Part shown: piece by piece, positions 33,671 to 44,371 of the stretch | How positions within the stretch are numbered: position 1 is the first letter of the stretch | Layout: every line of letters begins with the position of its first letter | Made by a program: the position numbers and the translations under genes | The notes under the pieces: generated by a model | What the model was told of the DNA's origin: nothing | What the model saw: the letters and a program-made list of their open reading frames with translations, nothing else | The model's database searches: none | Assembly (NCBI GenBank): GCA_025449115.1 | Contig: JAHLKC010000112.1 | Coordinates: 62,001 to 126,000 of the forward strand | Length of the DNA stretch: 64,000 nucleotides | DNA from: Chytridium lagenaria | Taxonomy: Eukaryota > Chytridiomycota > Chytridiomycetes > Chytridiales > Chytridiaceae | Direction: 5' to 3'

Positions 33671-34416
33671 AGTCAGCCGCCATTAAGGGAATTTATAATA
33701 TCGCGTTTTCACTGTTGAATGGAACTATAATGAAAGGATGGGACTTTTTTTTTATATATGCATGAATGGTAGACAGTGATTATGTATCTAAATACATTAG
33801 ATGCTTTACTTTATACACAAAATGGTTTCCTTATATTTTTACAATGTAAAAGCCACCGGCAAAGACTACAATATGAATAACTGCGGCATGTTATACACTG
33901 AAATAAGGAATCTTTTTATTACGCGACTCTGTTTTTCGATAAAGCTCTTCTCTTTTCATATTAAATTAAACATTTAAAATACACAGAAAAGAATCACATT
34001 CACGATATAAAATTCCTTTGATTCACAACAACACAGGACGATGCCAAATCGAAAAAAGTGATATTGGATTATAGGCTAAGGAATGTATCTGTGGGAGCAG
34101 TAAAGAGAGAATTTATCGCCAAAAGGATCAAACAAAATCGGACTCCAGTGACCGTTAAAGCTCTTTTGAACCAATTGATATTTCCAAAGGGCCGTCCTAG
34201 CGTCCTCTATACATCGCCTCTCATCTGTCTATATTTTGTATGCAACCTCCAAGTTTAACAATAACTTCTGTCTCTTTTGTTTAAGTCGTACAGCTGTATC
34301 AAATATTCAGCACAACAGCTTAAATGACTGTGAAAAACTCTCATCGACCTCCGGCTTTATAGATCTTCGAATCATCATTTACTAGGATCAATTTTACTCC
34401 TTTATCCCAATTTCCC
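33671..34416. other. gap, no gene seen
   Basis: Convergent 3' regions of the MFS and ZC3H15 genes. Very AT-rich (34000 region) with no supported coding stretch. Confidence 0.5.
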
Positions 34417-35975
34417 TTATTCCTCCTCCTCCTCCTCGTCCTCATCATCGTCATCGTCATCAAGGCCCAACAATTCTGTGGAGCTATACAGATCTTCTGT
34501 GACCTGGACATACCCGGAAGTCCCACTCCCTGACGCAACAGGCGTCGACTCCTCATCAGGTCCATCCGCAAGATCCGCTGCTCCAAACCTAGACAACGTC
34601 GGGTCATTGTTTTCATCTTCATGATCAGATTCATCACGAATGTACAGATCCATGGCACCATCGTCGTCGTCGTAGTTGTTGGCGAGCTCGGGGTTGAAAT
34701 CGAACAATTCCTTTCCAGAAAAGGCCATTCCGGATTTGACACCAGCCTTGAACTTTTTGAATGCATCCGCCTTCTCCTTTGCTCGCTTTGCTTCTTCCTC
34801 GGCCAACCTGGCCTTACGTTCCTTCTTCCATTTGGCAAAGGACTCGTCGGTGATGGGTGTGAGATTTGGTCCAAGTTTGTGTCGCTATATTCTCAATGTT
34901 ACCATCGTGCATCAAGCGCCAGCTTTTTTTTAAAGTATCTCACCTCAGTGTCCAAAAAGTCTTCAAATGTAATTTCATTTTCCTTCTCGTTCGCCTCTCT
35001 ATCTCTCCTCTCCTGCTCCGTCTCCTTCTTCTTCAAGACGTAACCAGCTGGTAACGCGTGTCGGTATTTACATTGTGTTCCACCATTTGGGCACTCCCAA
35101 AACCATCCGTACTTTGCATTCTCAATAGCCTCCAAAAAGTACTTGCATACAATTTCTGTGGGGTTGTTTTGTCCTTGTTTCCGCTTGACAACATCTCCAA
35201 CTTGTTTTGGTCCCAGTTATCCATAGTGTCTGCACTCAGCGTTAGTTATAATTTGATAACAATGAAGCCAATGAGTTAGAAATAACTCTTACCAGCCTCC
35301 TTCGCCTTTCGCTCTTCTTCTCTCTTATCGGTGTACACGTCAATCTTGGATGTCTTACGCTCAATGTTGGGATCGTGGGAAAACTTGCATTTGGTGCCTT
35401 TTGACATTGCCCGACTTTGAAGAAGTTGCAGAGCACGGTCTTGGGGTCAACACCTATTTTCAGACAATGTTAAGTTTCTGCATTTTTTTCTGCGTTGCTT
35501 GTTCAAACTTAAACTTCAAACAAAGACCAAATAAATTAACTGACCAAAAGGAACTTTTTGTTGCTGTGCGATGGGCTTGAAAAGTTCAGCAAGCTCTGCT
35601 TTTCTCTTCTCCTCCTCAGCTTTCTTGTTCGCCAAGGCCTTTTTCCGGTCTTCCGCATCCTTTCGTTCCTTTGTGCTTCCGATTAACGAAGCCTGCTGCT
35701 GAACTTGCTGAACGTATTTCCTTTACAGTATCGTTAGCCATCGGCGATAGCTCTTAGAATGGCTGATCATAGCCCATTCGGAGAATATTCAAAAAGTGCG
35801 ACAGAGCCATGCAGTCACCGCATACCGCCATTTTATTTGCGAAAAATCACAATGAGGAAACTCATTCTTACCCAACTTTGGACGACTTATTCTTGTTCTT
35901 GAGACCGAAAGTCTTGTCTTCAACGACAGTCTTCTTCTTGGCCTCTTGGGCCTTTTTCGACGGCTTTGGGGGCAT
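34417..35975 (-). CDS. TMA46: CCCH zinc-finger protein ZC3H15/Tma46
   Basis: Starts [20 protein letters not shown] (ATG at 35973-35975), the usual start of this family. Then [17 protein letters not shown] and two CCCH fingers: CNFFKVGQC...KC..SH (about 35430-35370) and [18 protein letters not shown] (about 35120-35065). Then [21 protein letters not shown], a basic coiled region and an extremely acidic C-terminus (D/E run) at 34417. Family members bind the DRG1 GTPase and polysomes (DFRP1 function). Two frame breaks, in T4 at 35399-35402 and G4 at 35160-35163, both fit one missing base and fall inside the fingers. Introns lie at about 35440-35540, 35230-35290 and 34890-34945. Confidence 0.85.
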
Positions 35976-36322
35976 GATTGATTATACGTGATGAGACGGG
36001 GTGATAATCGTATTGACAGTAGATTTGATGACGATGGTTGGTGGCAAGAGATCGCTGTCTTCAGGTATTTGCGTTTTCAGTGCTTAAGCGAAAGTTGCAG
36101 GACTAGCGATGCAGGATGGATTTTGAGTATCGACAGCGATGGAAAAATTTAACTAGGAAAGGAGAAAAAAAAAATGCAAGACCATCACCCCAAATTGACT
36201 TTGCCTCAACCGCGTACAAATGGACGTAACAAAGGAGCTTTATTATTGTTCTGTCGCCATAAACGCTGCAATGCGCTGCTCAAACTGCACAGAATCACTC
36301 ACCCCCTCCCGTCGATCAATCC

Positions 36323-37573
36323 TCAACAAATTCCTATACACCTCCCCGACACTCCACCCCTCTCACATATCCTCGTCAGAAGTCTTTCAAGAAGAGCCGC
36401 AAGTTCTTCATCATGGAAAACCGAATAATCCAACCTCTCACACGCGGCTTCCGATGCCGCACAAAGCTGTTGTAAGAATTTGTGCACCTTGTTCCCTCCA
36501 AAAATTCCACAACCCCAGTGACCTGTCACGATGGGAATACCACGCATGGCTTTGAAGGCTATAAACGCCTTGCTCATATCGCGCGTAGTATTATGAATGG
36601 AGAAATGGTCACGATAGACCGCGTCCAACACAAGAATGTCGAGAAGACGCGGAGGAGGAGAGGGCACGGTATCTCCACCGTAAAACCCGTTGTACCGGAA
36701 CGTGTCAAGGTACCCCGTGTAATCCGTGTACCTCCTCGCATTCCTCACCAACACAACTTCGCCGTCCTGAAGTGTTTCACAAATAGCCATTGCCAAAAAC
36801 GCCTCCGGGGCGCAACTGAATAGCACCTCTTCTTGAGTGCACGAAGATATAATACTATGGATATGTATGCGTTTGTTTGCAAAGTCCACAAATCCTGGTG
36901 CCATTGAGTCTTCCATGCGGCCGCGTAATATGTTGATGGTGGATCTGTGAATTGGGACGTCGGATAGGTTCCATGGGTGATCATTGAGGTAGACACAGCG
37001 TTCAATTGTAACTTGGCGATGATCGTGGATACCCTTTTCTAAAGCTTGGATATGGAAATACCCAATAAAGCACATGGTGCGCTCAATCCCAATGTCTATG
37101 TTGGAGTAGATGTTGAGGAAACTCAAAGTGCCAACCTTGCCTTCCTTCATCTCAAACTTTTTTGTGGTGTTATTGTAAGACTGCAGTTTTGGAGGGTTCA
37201 AAAGGAAGGCGTTGGCAAGGATGTGTCGAATCTCGCTTTGAGTGAGCTTTTCGACAGCAGATTCTCCTTGAAGCTGGATTTTACAATACTTGGGTCCTTC
37301 CTTGAATTCCTCCGTTGCCCATTGAAAGATGTGTGGTAGGAGGTCGGTATAAAAGTTAAAGTCTTCATATCCAGTTGTTCCTTTCATGCGATCGGTGTAC
37401 TGCGTGATGGCACCTCTAAGGCCAGGGAGTCGGTTGCTGTTGGATTGCTCGCTGATACCCCACACAAAATCCTCAAGTAAAGCATGACATGTGATAGGAA
37501 CACGAGGCAGAGAGATTCTTTTCGTCAGCGCAAGGACGGGGTACTGGTGGTAGAGTGCTGATGTCGACTGCAT
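36323..37573 (-). CDS. poly(ADP-ribose) glycohydrolase family protein
   Basis: Single uninterrupted frame of 416 residues, rare in this window. The C-terminal half is the PARG catalytic domain: GFVDFANKRIHIHS (228-240), S-C-T-Q-E-E-V-L-F (243-251, catalytic E-E at 248-249), CAPEAFLAMAICETL, YTDYTGYLDTF (282-292), and GHWGCGIFGG (351-360), the family's G-x-W-G-C-G-x-F-G-G motif. PARG hydrolyses poly(ADP-ribose) chains to free ADP-ribose. Oddly, the Gly-Gly-Gly loop before QEE, which holds the diphosphate, is replaced by I-H-I-H. The helical N-terminal domain is present (LTQSEIRHILANAFLL is its conserved motif). Divergent from the quinolinate phosphoribosyltransferase gene with 88 bp between starts. 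Activity cannot be decided from sequence. Confidence 0.85.
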   Translation of the reverse strand: MQSTSALYHQYPVLALTKRISLPRVPITCHALLEDFVWGISEQSNSNRLPGLRGAITQYTDRMKGTTGYEDFNFYTDLLPHIFQWATEEFKEGPKYCKIQLQGESAVEKLTQSEIRHILANAFLLNPPKLQSYNNTTKKFEMKEGKVGTLSFLNIYSNIDIGIERTMCFIGYFHIQALEKGIHDHRQVTIERCVYLNDHPWNLSDVPIHRSTINILRGRMEDSMAPGFVDFANKRIHIHSIISSCTQEEVLFSCAPEAFLAMAICETLQDGEVVLVRNARRYTDYTGYLDTFRYNGFYGGDTVPSPPPRLLDILVLDAVYRDHFSIHNTTRDMSKAFIAFKAMRGIPIVTGHWGCGIFGGNKVHKFLQQLCAASEAACERLDYSVFHDEELAALLERLLTRICERGGVSGRCIGIC

Positions 37574-37661
37574 GGTGTAGGTTGAGCTTTTTCTTGCAGT
37601 GAATGCAACAAGTAAACGAGGGAAACGAGAGCCATCTTTTTGTATTTATCCCAAATTTAAA
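37574..37661. promoter_or_regulatory. 88-bp bidirectional promoter (PARG / QPRT)
   Basis: The whole space between two divergent ATGs (37573 minus, 37662 plus). AT-rich near the right side (TATTTATC at 37642-37649). No room for separate promoters, so the two genes very likely share control elements. Confidence 0.6.
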
Positions 37662-38871
37662 ATGGCTGACGGTGACTTTGACTTTGCACATCTTCTTCCT
37701 TCCACCTTTGCCTCGTTGGTCTCCACGTGGTTGGCGGAGGATGTCCCATCATTCGACTATGGAGGATTCGTTGTTGGGGAAACTGATCAAGTCGCGATTC
37801 TGTACGGCAAGGCAAAGGTGTGATTTCTTTGACTCCGTCATATCTACGGAGAGATCTTTCTTACCTGTCGCATCTGTTAGGGAGTGCTTGCTGGAGTGCC
37901 GTTTTTCAATGAAGTTTTTCGTCAAGTGGGATGCCGGTAAACTCGTCAATGGCTTTTTTTGCCTTGAACTTAACGTCGATTAGTGTTGAATGGGTGATGA
38001 AGGAGGGTGCTGAATTCGATCCAGCAGTGGACGGTGGCAAAAAGGAGGTTGCGAGGGTTTATGGAAAAGCGAGAAACATTTTGCTTGGAGAACGTCCGGC
38101 CCTGAACATGTTGGCACGGGCGAGCGGGATTGCGACCAGGTCAGGACAATATCTCTATGTCCTACCTTTAGCATGAGACGCAATACTCGATCTAACATCC
38201 GTAACCGCGCTTTCAGATCACGCAAACTTAAGAAGATCAGGATGAAGCAGGCTGGAAGGGCGTTATTGCAGGAACTCGCAAAACCACGCCAGGTATAATT
38301 CTCCCCTACACACATTTATCAACATCCACTGGTAGGTTTCCGTCTCGTCGAAAAATATGCCATGCTCGTCGGTGGCATCGACACGCACCGCTTCGATCTT
38401 TCCTCCATGATCATGTTGAAAGATAACCATATCTGGGCTTCCGGTTCCATCACGAAGGCCGTTGAGGCTGCAAGAAAGGTGGAGGGTTTGCGCTCAAGAT
38501 TGAAGTGGAGTGTCGGAATGAAGCTGAAGCGGATGAGGCGATTACTGCTGGTGCTGATATTGTTATGTTGGATAATTTTGAGGGAGCCGGGTTTGTTGCG
38601 GCAGCGACGAGGTTGAAGGAGAGGTGGGGTGGAAAGAAACATTTTTTGGTGGAGGGAAGTGGAGGTTTGACGGAGGATAATGTTAGAGAGTACTTTGGAC
38701 CAGGTACACATCATATCAGATTATGTCCTTTATTTCTCATCCTTTATTGACTTGCGATATGTCGAGACGCTGACTTTCTATGTAGATGTCGACGTGCTCA
38801 GCTTTGGCTCCGTTACCCAAAGTGTTCCCCACATTGACTTTTCACTCAAAGTCAAGCCGAAGTCGTCTTAA
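37662..38871 (+). CDS. BNA6: quinolinate (nicotinate-nucleotide) phosphoribosyltransferase
   Basis: Starts [20 protein letters not shown], no targeting signal, so cytosolic. After the first intron: [13 protein letters not shown]. Then [42 protein letters not shown] and [20 protein letters not shown] (active site, His and Arg for the phosphoribosyl substrate), [10 protein letters not shown], and [12 protein letters not shown], ending in [12 protein letters not shown]. This makes nicotinate mononucleotide from quinolinate and PRPP, the joining step of de novo NAD synthesis. Two frame breaks inside conserved motifs (38250-38251 and 38481-38482, GG where GGG is expected) each need one base. With them the whole family sequence is present, so the gene is very probably intact in the organism. 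Confidence 0.85.
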
Positions 38872-39084
38872 AACACTATGGAAATAATATGGGCCTCTTT
38901 TAAACTCAAAGGCACCCAAAATATTATTAGTGGACGAAAATATTTGAGGCACACATCATTTCATAGAAGTGAACGAAGAAAAAGCCATATGCACCGTTAC
39001 AAATAAGCATAACAAAACAAATGTATTGAAAATTAATTAACGTGATAGCGACAAGAATAAAAAAACGACACAATCGCCGTTATA
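38872..39084. other. short convergent gap
   Basis: 3' regions of the QPRT gene and citrate synthase. No gene seen. Confidence 0.4.
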
Positions 39085-41268
39085 CTACTTTGGCAAATTC
39101 TTCCTCGGGTTCACAACGCATCGGCTCTCAATGCCCCCTTATCCGACTTCTCCCTCTCCTCAATTGAAACCCACGTCCTCGGTTTAACACCATCGTAAGC
39201 CTGCGCTGGTCTGAAAATGGGAATCCGCTCGTGAAGCTGTTCCCTCCAATGCGCGAGCCATCCAGCTGTACGCGCAATCGCGAACAGAACGGGGAAGAAG
39301 TCGGTGGGGAAGCCCATGGCCTTGTAGATGATGCCAGAGTAGACTGATGAAAGGAGTGAGATTAGTAGTGAATGATGGGGAGGAACTTACAATCAACGTT
39401 AGGGTAGAGGTTTCGGGTCTTGAAGTAGTCGTCACTGAGGGCGATACGTTCGAGCTTTATTTCGTGAAAATAAAAAAAAGGATGCCGTTAAAAATTATGC
39501 GGTGGTCTGGCCTGCCACATACCTCCACGGCCACGTCAATAAGCGGGCTACGTCCCATCACGTCAAAAACTTGGTCCGCAATTTTTCGCATGAGCTTAGC
39601 ACGCTGGTGACGTAAAGAAAGTTAATTAGAAAAATTAAGCAAACGATGCACGAAACAAGAAAGAGAAACATACCGGGTCGTAAAACTATTATAGAACATG
39701 GTTTTGAACATTCATCAGTTAACAATAAGTCTTAACGAGTATAATGGCTAGTAACACACCTTATACACACTGTCATGATAAAAAAAAAATGGGAAATATG
39801 AGTATGACTTTAGGTTTCAGATATAAATAAAGCAAAAGCAGTATAAAGTGAAACAAACAAAGCAGGGAAACGAAGCACATTCTCCTACCGATGTCCGAAA
39901 CCCATGAGTTTCCTCTTTTCGCTTTGACCTCAGCAATAAAGGCAGGAATATTTTCTACACTCCCAATCTCTGCAAATTATAGAGCGATAGTAAATAAACG
40001 AGAACTCCAAACACGGCTCGCTAATCACCTTCAAGCATTCTCAACGCAGCCTCGTTGGCACCACCATGCATCGGCCATACAAGGCCGAAGCGCTCCCAGC
40101 AACACAAACAAAAGGATCAATCCCCGTTGATCCTAGCTGTCTCATCGCAGCAGTCGAACAATTCAGCTCATGATCCGCATGCAAATGAAAATAATATCCA
40201 AAGCCCTCGCCAGTGTAGGATTGGAACATAACTTGTTTCAGAGAGCTTATCCATCATGTACAAAAAGTTTCCGGTAAAGTCAAGTTCGTTTGAAGGATGC
40301 ACGTATGGACGGCCGATACGATGACGGTATGCGCAGGCAGCCAGTGTGGGGATCTTACCGAGGAGACGAAAGATTTGTTTGTTGACCATTGCTTCGTCTT
40401 CGTAGATGTGGTCGCCGTGAAGAGCGGTGGAGGCTTCGGGGTGGAAGGTGGACATGGCAGAGACACTTGCGACGAGCATGCCTAACAGAGGTTTAACGTG
40501 ATGTTGCAGATGTGAAACAATAACGAGGCTTATTACCCATGGGATGCGCGTCGTAACGGAAAGACTTGAGGTATTCGTTCATGTTTTCGTGCACGTACGT
40601 GTGTCTCATAACCCTGGTGGTCCAGGTCTCAAACTGACGTGCGGTTGGCAACTCACCAAAATGAGGAGATAAGAGACCTAAAGAAAGAAGAAACCATGAG
40701 ATCCAGAATTCATTCGAGTTTGAAACATACCTCGAGAAACGAACTCTTCTCTGCAAGCTCCTCAATGTCGTAGCCTTATAAACACCATGAGCTTGTAAAT
40801 TTCCGCAAGGTACATTGATTACAACGCGACTTACCTCTGTATCTCAGAATTCCTTTATCACCATCAATGTAGCTGATAGACGATCGGCAGACTAAATGGA
40901 GAAGAAAAGAAAGAAATAAGCGCGATCAGTACCTATTCTACAACTACAAAGCCCGACAATAACATGAAACCGTGATAAAACAAAATATTAGCATACCTGA
41001 AGTATTCAAGTATCCATTGTCATAAAGTCTAAGACCGAGTTGAGAAAAGATACTAGAGTCAATCGTATCTGTTTTCATGATTAGACATTGCAAACATGAT
41101 TAAATAATATACATGCCTTCTTCAATAGGAATGTGATGGCTCCTTTCCAGTGCGATGGTCAAGTATGGTGATGCTGTGAGGATAGAAGAAAGGATGAGGT
41201 CGAAGTGGAGCAATGACTAAAGGATTGTGCGGGTAGACTCCACTCACGTCCTTGGAGGTGCTTTCATT
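39085..41268 (-). CDS. citrate synthase
   Basis: Many short exons. Motifs: I-L-D-H-R-T-G-K near the start, [108 protein letters not shown] (catalytic His), [18 protein letters not shown]-type loop with [12 protein letters not shown] (near 39600) and [17 protein letters not shown] (catalytic Asp), then R-P-x-Q-x-Y. This is the single-domain type close to peroxisomal and bacterial enzymes. Four one-base breaks (40658-40661, 40221-40222, 40183-40185, 40073-40074) lie in homopolymers. As written it stops at 39111 (R-A-D-A-L); one extra G near 39136 would instead give ...NPRKNLPK ending at 39085. Neither end is a peroxisomal PTS1, so location is undecided. The start at 41268 is tentative; an upstream exon is possible. 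Confidence 0.75.
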
Positions 41269-41797
41269 GTAGGCAGCTACGGCGATGGCCAATGTGGAAG
41301 AAAGAGAATCGTGCAAAGGACGGACGTAACAGGCAGAGGTCAAACGGGTGATGATGATCAAACCGTTTAACAGGCTTAATGGATGACGGACTGCTCGATG
41401 CTTTGATATCACTTTTTTGGGTTGGAGGCACGCAAGAGTCTAATCGAAATTTTTCTACGCATGTGACGTCAATTGATGTTGTCGGGATATCGTCATCACT
41501 GGAGTCCTCACTGGAGTTTGAACTTGAGAGGACTGGACAGAATTATTGAATTTACTTTATCGTGAAATAGACGGAGCGAGTTGGATTTGTGTGCGGAGAG
41601 ATATGTAGCTGTCGACTTTAGCATCACCTACCGTACCTGCATGGGTGGAAAGAATGGCGGTTGTTGCAGTGTTTGATTAATGGAGAACTTAATTTCGTGT
41701 ACATATCTGTTATCGTCTTTACAGGAAAATAAACTTGCAAGAGGTCATATTCATCACTACCAGGATAATCATATTTGTTTGTTGTCATTTTGTGAAA
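41269..41797. other. gap: divergent promoter region, citrate synthase / SANBR-like
   Basis: About 530 bp between the tentative starts. The left part (41269-41412) is open on the minus strand and may hold upstream citrate synthase sequence, but I see no family motif in it. Confidence 0.35.
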
Positions 41798-44019
41798 ATG
41801 AAAAAGAGCATCGGCAAGGCGAGACCGACCAGCAGTAAAGCATCTTCAAGTCCAGTTCGTTCCATCCCATCTTCATCCGATAGAGATCGCATCCCCATAC
41901 TTGCTCCAGAGTCCAAGAGCGCCATTATTCACAAAAAGGCTTTGGGACGAGGAGGTTTGTTTGTCCAAAGACAAATCCCGAAGGATACTGACAATCTGCT
42001 GAAGAGTCGCCAACAAGAGGAGCTTCCCGTTATGACCTGTTTGAGCAGCAACGGCCGACGGGAAAAGAGAGACCAAAAACTGCACCTTCCCAGACACACT
42101 ACAAGGGCTCATCTACTGTTGCGACTGGACGAAATGTGACCTCAAGATATAGTCAAGGATCTTACACTCTTTCGCAGTCACAAAGAAGCTCCACCTCGTA
42201 CAAAGAGGAAACCAGGCAAGATGATAGTCAAGGCTTATCGCACGATAAAAAGATGGAAGTGGAACGTCGAAAAGACATTGTTATTCATGTTTTTGACGAG
42301 AATCGAAATGGTGAATTGGCAACATTCTGAACGTTATTCTCATTCATACCTTCCAGCAAAAAGAGACTTTTACTGTAAACGCCATCTTCTCTTGAAAGAA
42401 ATGAAATACTTTTCGACTTACCTGAATGAGCGGACGCATGGGAATCAAGTCGAAATCGATGTGCACTGCGATATTGAGGTGTTTGACTGGCTGATGTGCT
42501 TCATCACGAAACAAAAGCCAATATTAGGTGGGCTACGGAATATTCATAAAATTGCTTACTCTCATTCTGAAGAACCGAGAATTTCTGTGAGCATACTCAT
42601 CAGCTCCAACTTTTTGCAGATGCATAGTCTGGAGACCTTTTGCCTCAACTATGTTCATGATAACATCAACGACGTTGTGAAAGGTTAGAGGATTCAAATG
42701 CGAGAAAAACTAACTAGAATAAGTTCCGATTGATATGAGCTGTATTAGCAAGTCGTTGTTATCAAAGTAGATTTATATCTGGTTTTATACTGATCCAATG
42801 TAGGCTCGCCAAACTCTTCTCGGTAAATAAGCTCGCCACCATCATCGATCCTAAAGACAAAATGCTCAGGTAAACTCGATATCTTTAACGATTATTACTA
42901 AACAATTTAGTAAACTTTACATGTTTAAATTGGACGAATTGTTGACAACGCCTGTTCCAGTCGGCCCGAATGATGCGGTCACCGTTGGGCCTTCCTCGAA
43001 AAATGCGAAAATGGTCCCCATTACGTTACGAAGATGCTCTTATTGCCAGGCTATATACCCAAAGCATCTGGAAAGATACCTTACGTGCCCGAATGGGCAG
43101 CCGTTATTGGATTTTTATGGAGATTTATTCATGATCCACGAGAAAGATATAAAGTTTGATTTTAATGAATATATTGGTTCTCTTGTCGCCGGTGGAATGC
43201 CTTGGAGGAAGGTTTTCTGGAGGTTTGTTGGCTTGTTTAACGTATCACTATCAGGGCCTATCACTAAGCATGCTTTAATTCTCTTTACCATAGAATTTGG
43301 GCATTAATCACGCATATGTATTGCTCCACATGCGAATCCATGGTTTCCCTATTTGACTATAACGCGTGTCTCCGTCACCCTCTTGACATTGTTTTCCCTC
43401 CGGGTGAATGTCAGAAGGGACGATACCCTTGTTGCGATTCGACAGAGTTACGGTTTAATCCTTTTGTCCTTTCCAAGGTATTCCATGTTCTCATATTTGG
43501 GGATATTAACGCGTCACTATTGAGGGATGTCAAAAAGCCAAGCATGACTTTGACTGTAGCTCCGAAACGTTTCAAATGTTCTTGGCGAATATGGATGATA
43601 TATTAGAACCCACTGATACAAACCAAACTGAACCGCCGAAATTGAATGATAGGGATGGACTTATCAAGATTTTTGGAAAATGGAGTGAAGGGGTATGACT
43701 TTTTTTTAACTTTGGTTACGAATATTTTAAAACTTTGTAATGTAGATTTATAGACGGATGGAATCATCTAATATCGCCATCAGCATGATGTCGGGCCGGT
43801 TGGAGTTGGACCCTATCCGTTAGTCCAAAGGCAGTACCTCAAAAAAAGTTGCCAGCATATTTACAGAGATGTGAAGGTACGCTTTGAAACATATTTACGT
43901 ACTGCCTCCATTTGAAACTAAACCAAATCCAAGATCAACAAGAATGGCGACCATTACAAAGCAACTCATATCTTTACGCGATACAAAGGTGCATAATAAA
44001 AACTTGTATTTACAGATAG
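41798..44019 (+). CDS. SANBR/KIAA1841-like BTB protein
   Basis: Starts MKKSIGKARPTSSKASSSPV; the N-terminus is disordered. Then the BTB-like DUF3342 domain: DIVIHVFDENRNGEL, RDFYCKRHLLLKEMKYFSTY, VEIDVHCDIEVFDWLMCFIT, VSILISSNFLQMHSLETFCL. This is followed by KLFSVNKLATIIDPKDKM, a Cys pair region RRCSYCQAIYPKHLERYLTC, LDFYGDLFMIHEKDIKFDFN, PWRKVFWRFVGL, and a second Cys-rich part (YCSTCESMVSLFDYNACLRH). It probably ends Y-L-Y-A-I-Q-R, stop at 44017-44019 after a last intron. This order matches SANBR, which in mammals limits antibody class switching through HDAC/SMRT binding; here the role must be an older one, perhaps in chromatin (inference). Introns are many and AT-rich. The SANT domain is not clearly visible. 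Confidence 0.7.
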
Positions 44020-44371
44020 AAATATTACAATAGTTTCGCTTTTACGCTATCATCTTCCGATATGCAGAGCAAGTTATCCCCTCTTGCGCTATGATTCTAT
44101 ATAGCAGCACAAGGCATCGAAGATTTAAACAGCCTCGGATTCGCCGGAATGATCTGCGGTATGTAGACAACCCGCGTCTTGACGGCCCCGCTCACAGGAT
44201 ATCCGAGCACATTGGATACCTCGCTCAAATACCCCTCAAAACTGTATGACGCAACCGAGTAATTCAAGCGATAACCAATTGCTGAAGTTTATTTTATAAG
44301 AAAAAGGACTTTTAACTTTTCTTCGATTTTGTGATGACTGGGTCCATGTCAATTTTTGCATTTGGAACGGG
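44020..44371. other. gap, no gene seen
   Basis: 3' region of the SANBR-like gene and promoter of the Cox18 gene. Nothing coding is supported. Confidence 0.35.

Noticed and set aside
39085..39113. Peroxisomal targeting signal on citrate synthase
   Set aside because: Neither possible C-terminus (ADAL or NLPK) is a PTS1 tripeptide, and no convincing PTS2 was found at the N-terminus.
39085..41268. Citrate synthase as a pseudogene because of its many frame breaks
   Set aside because: Every break is repaired by one base in a homopolymer and the protein is otherwise fully conserved, including catalytic His and Asp. Neighbouring genes show the same error type.
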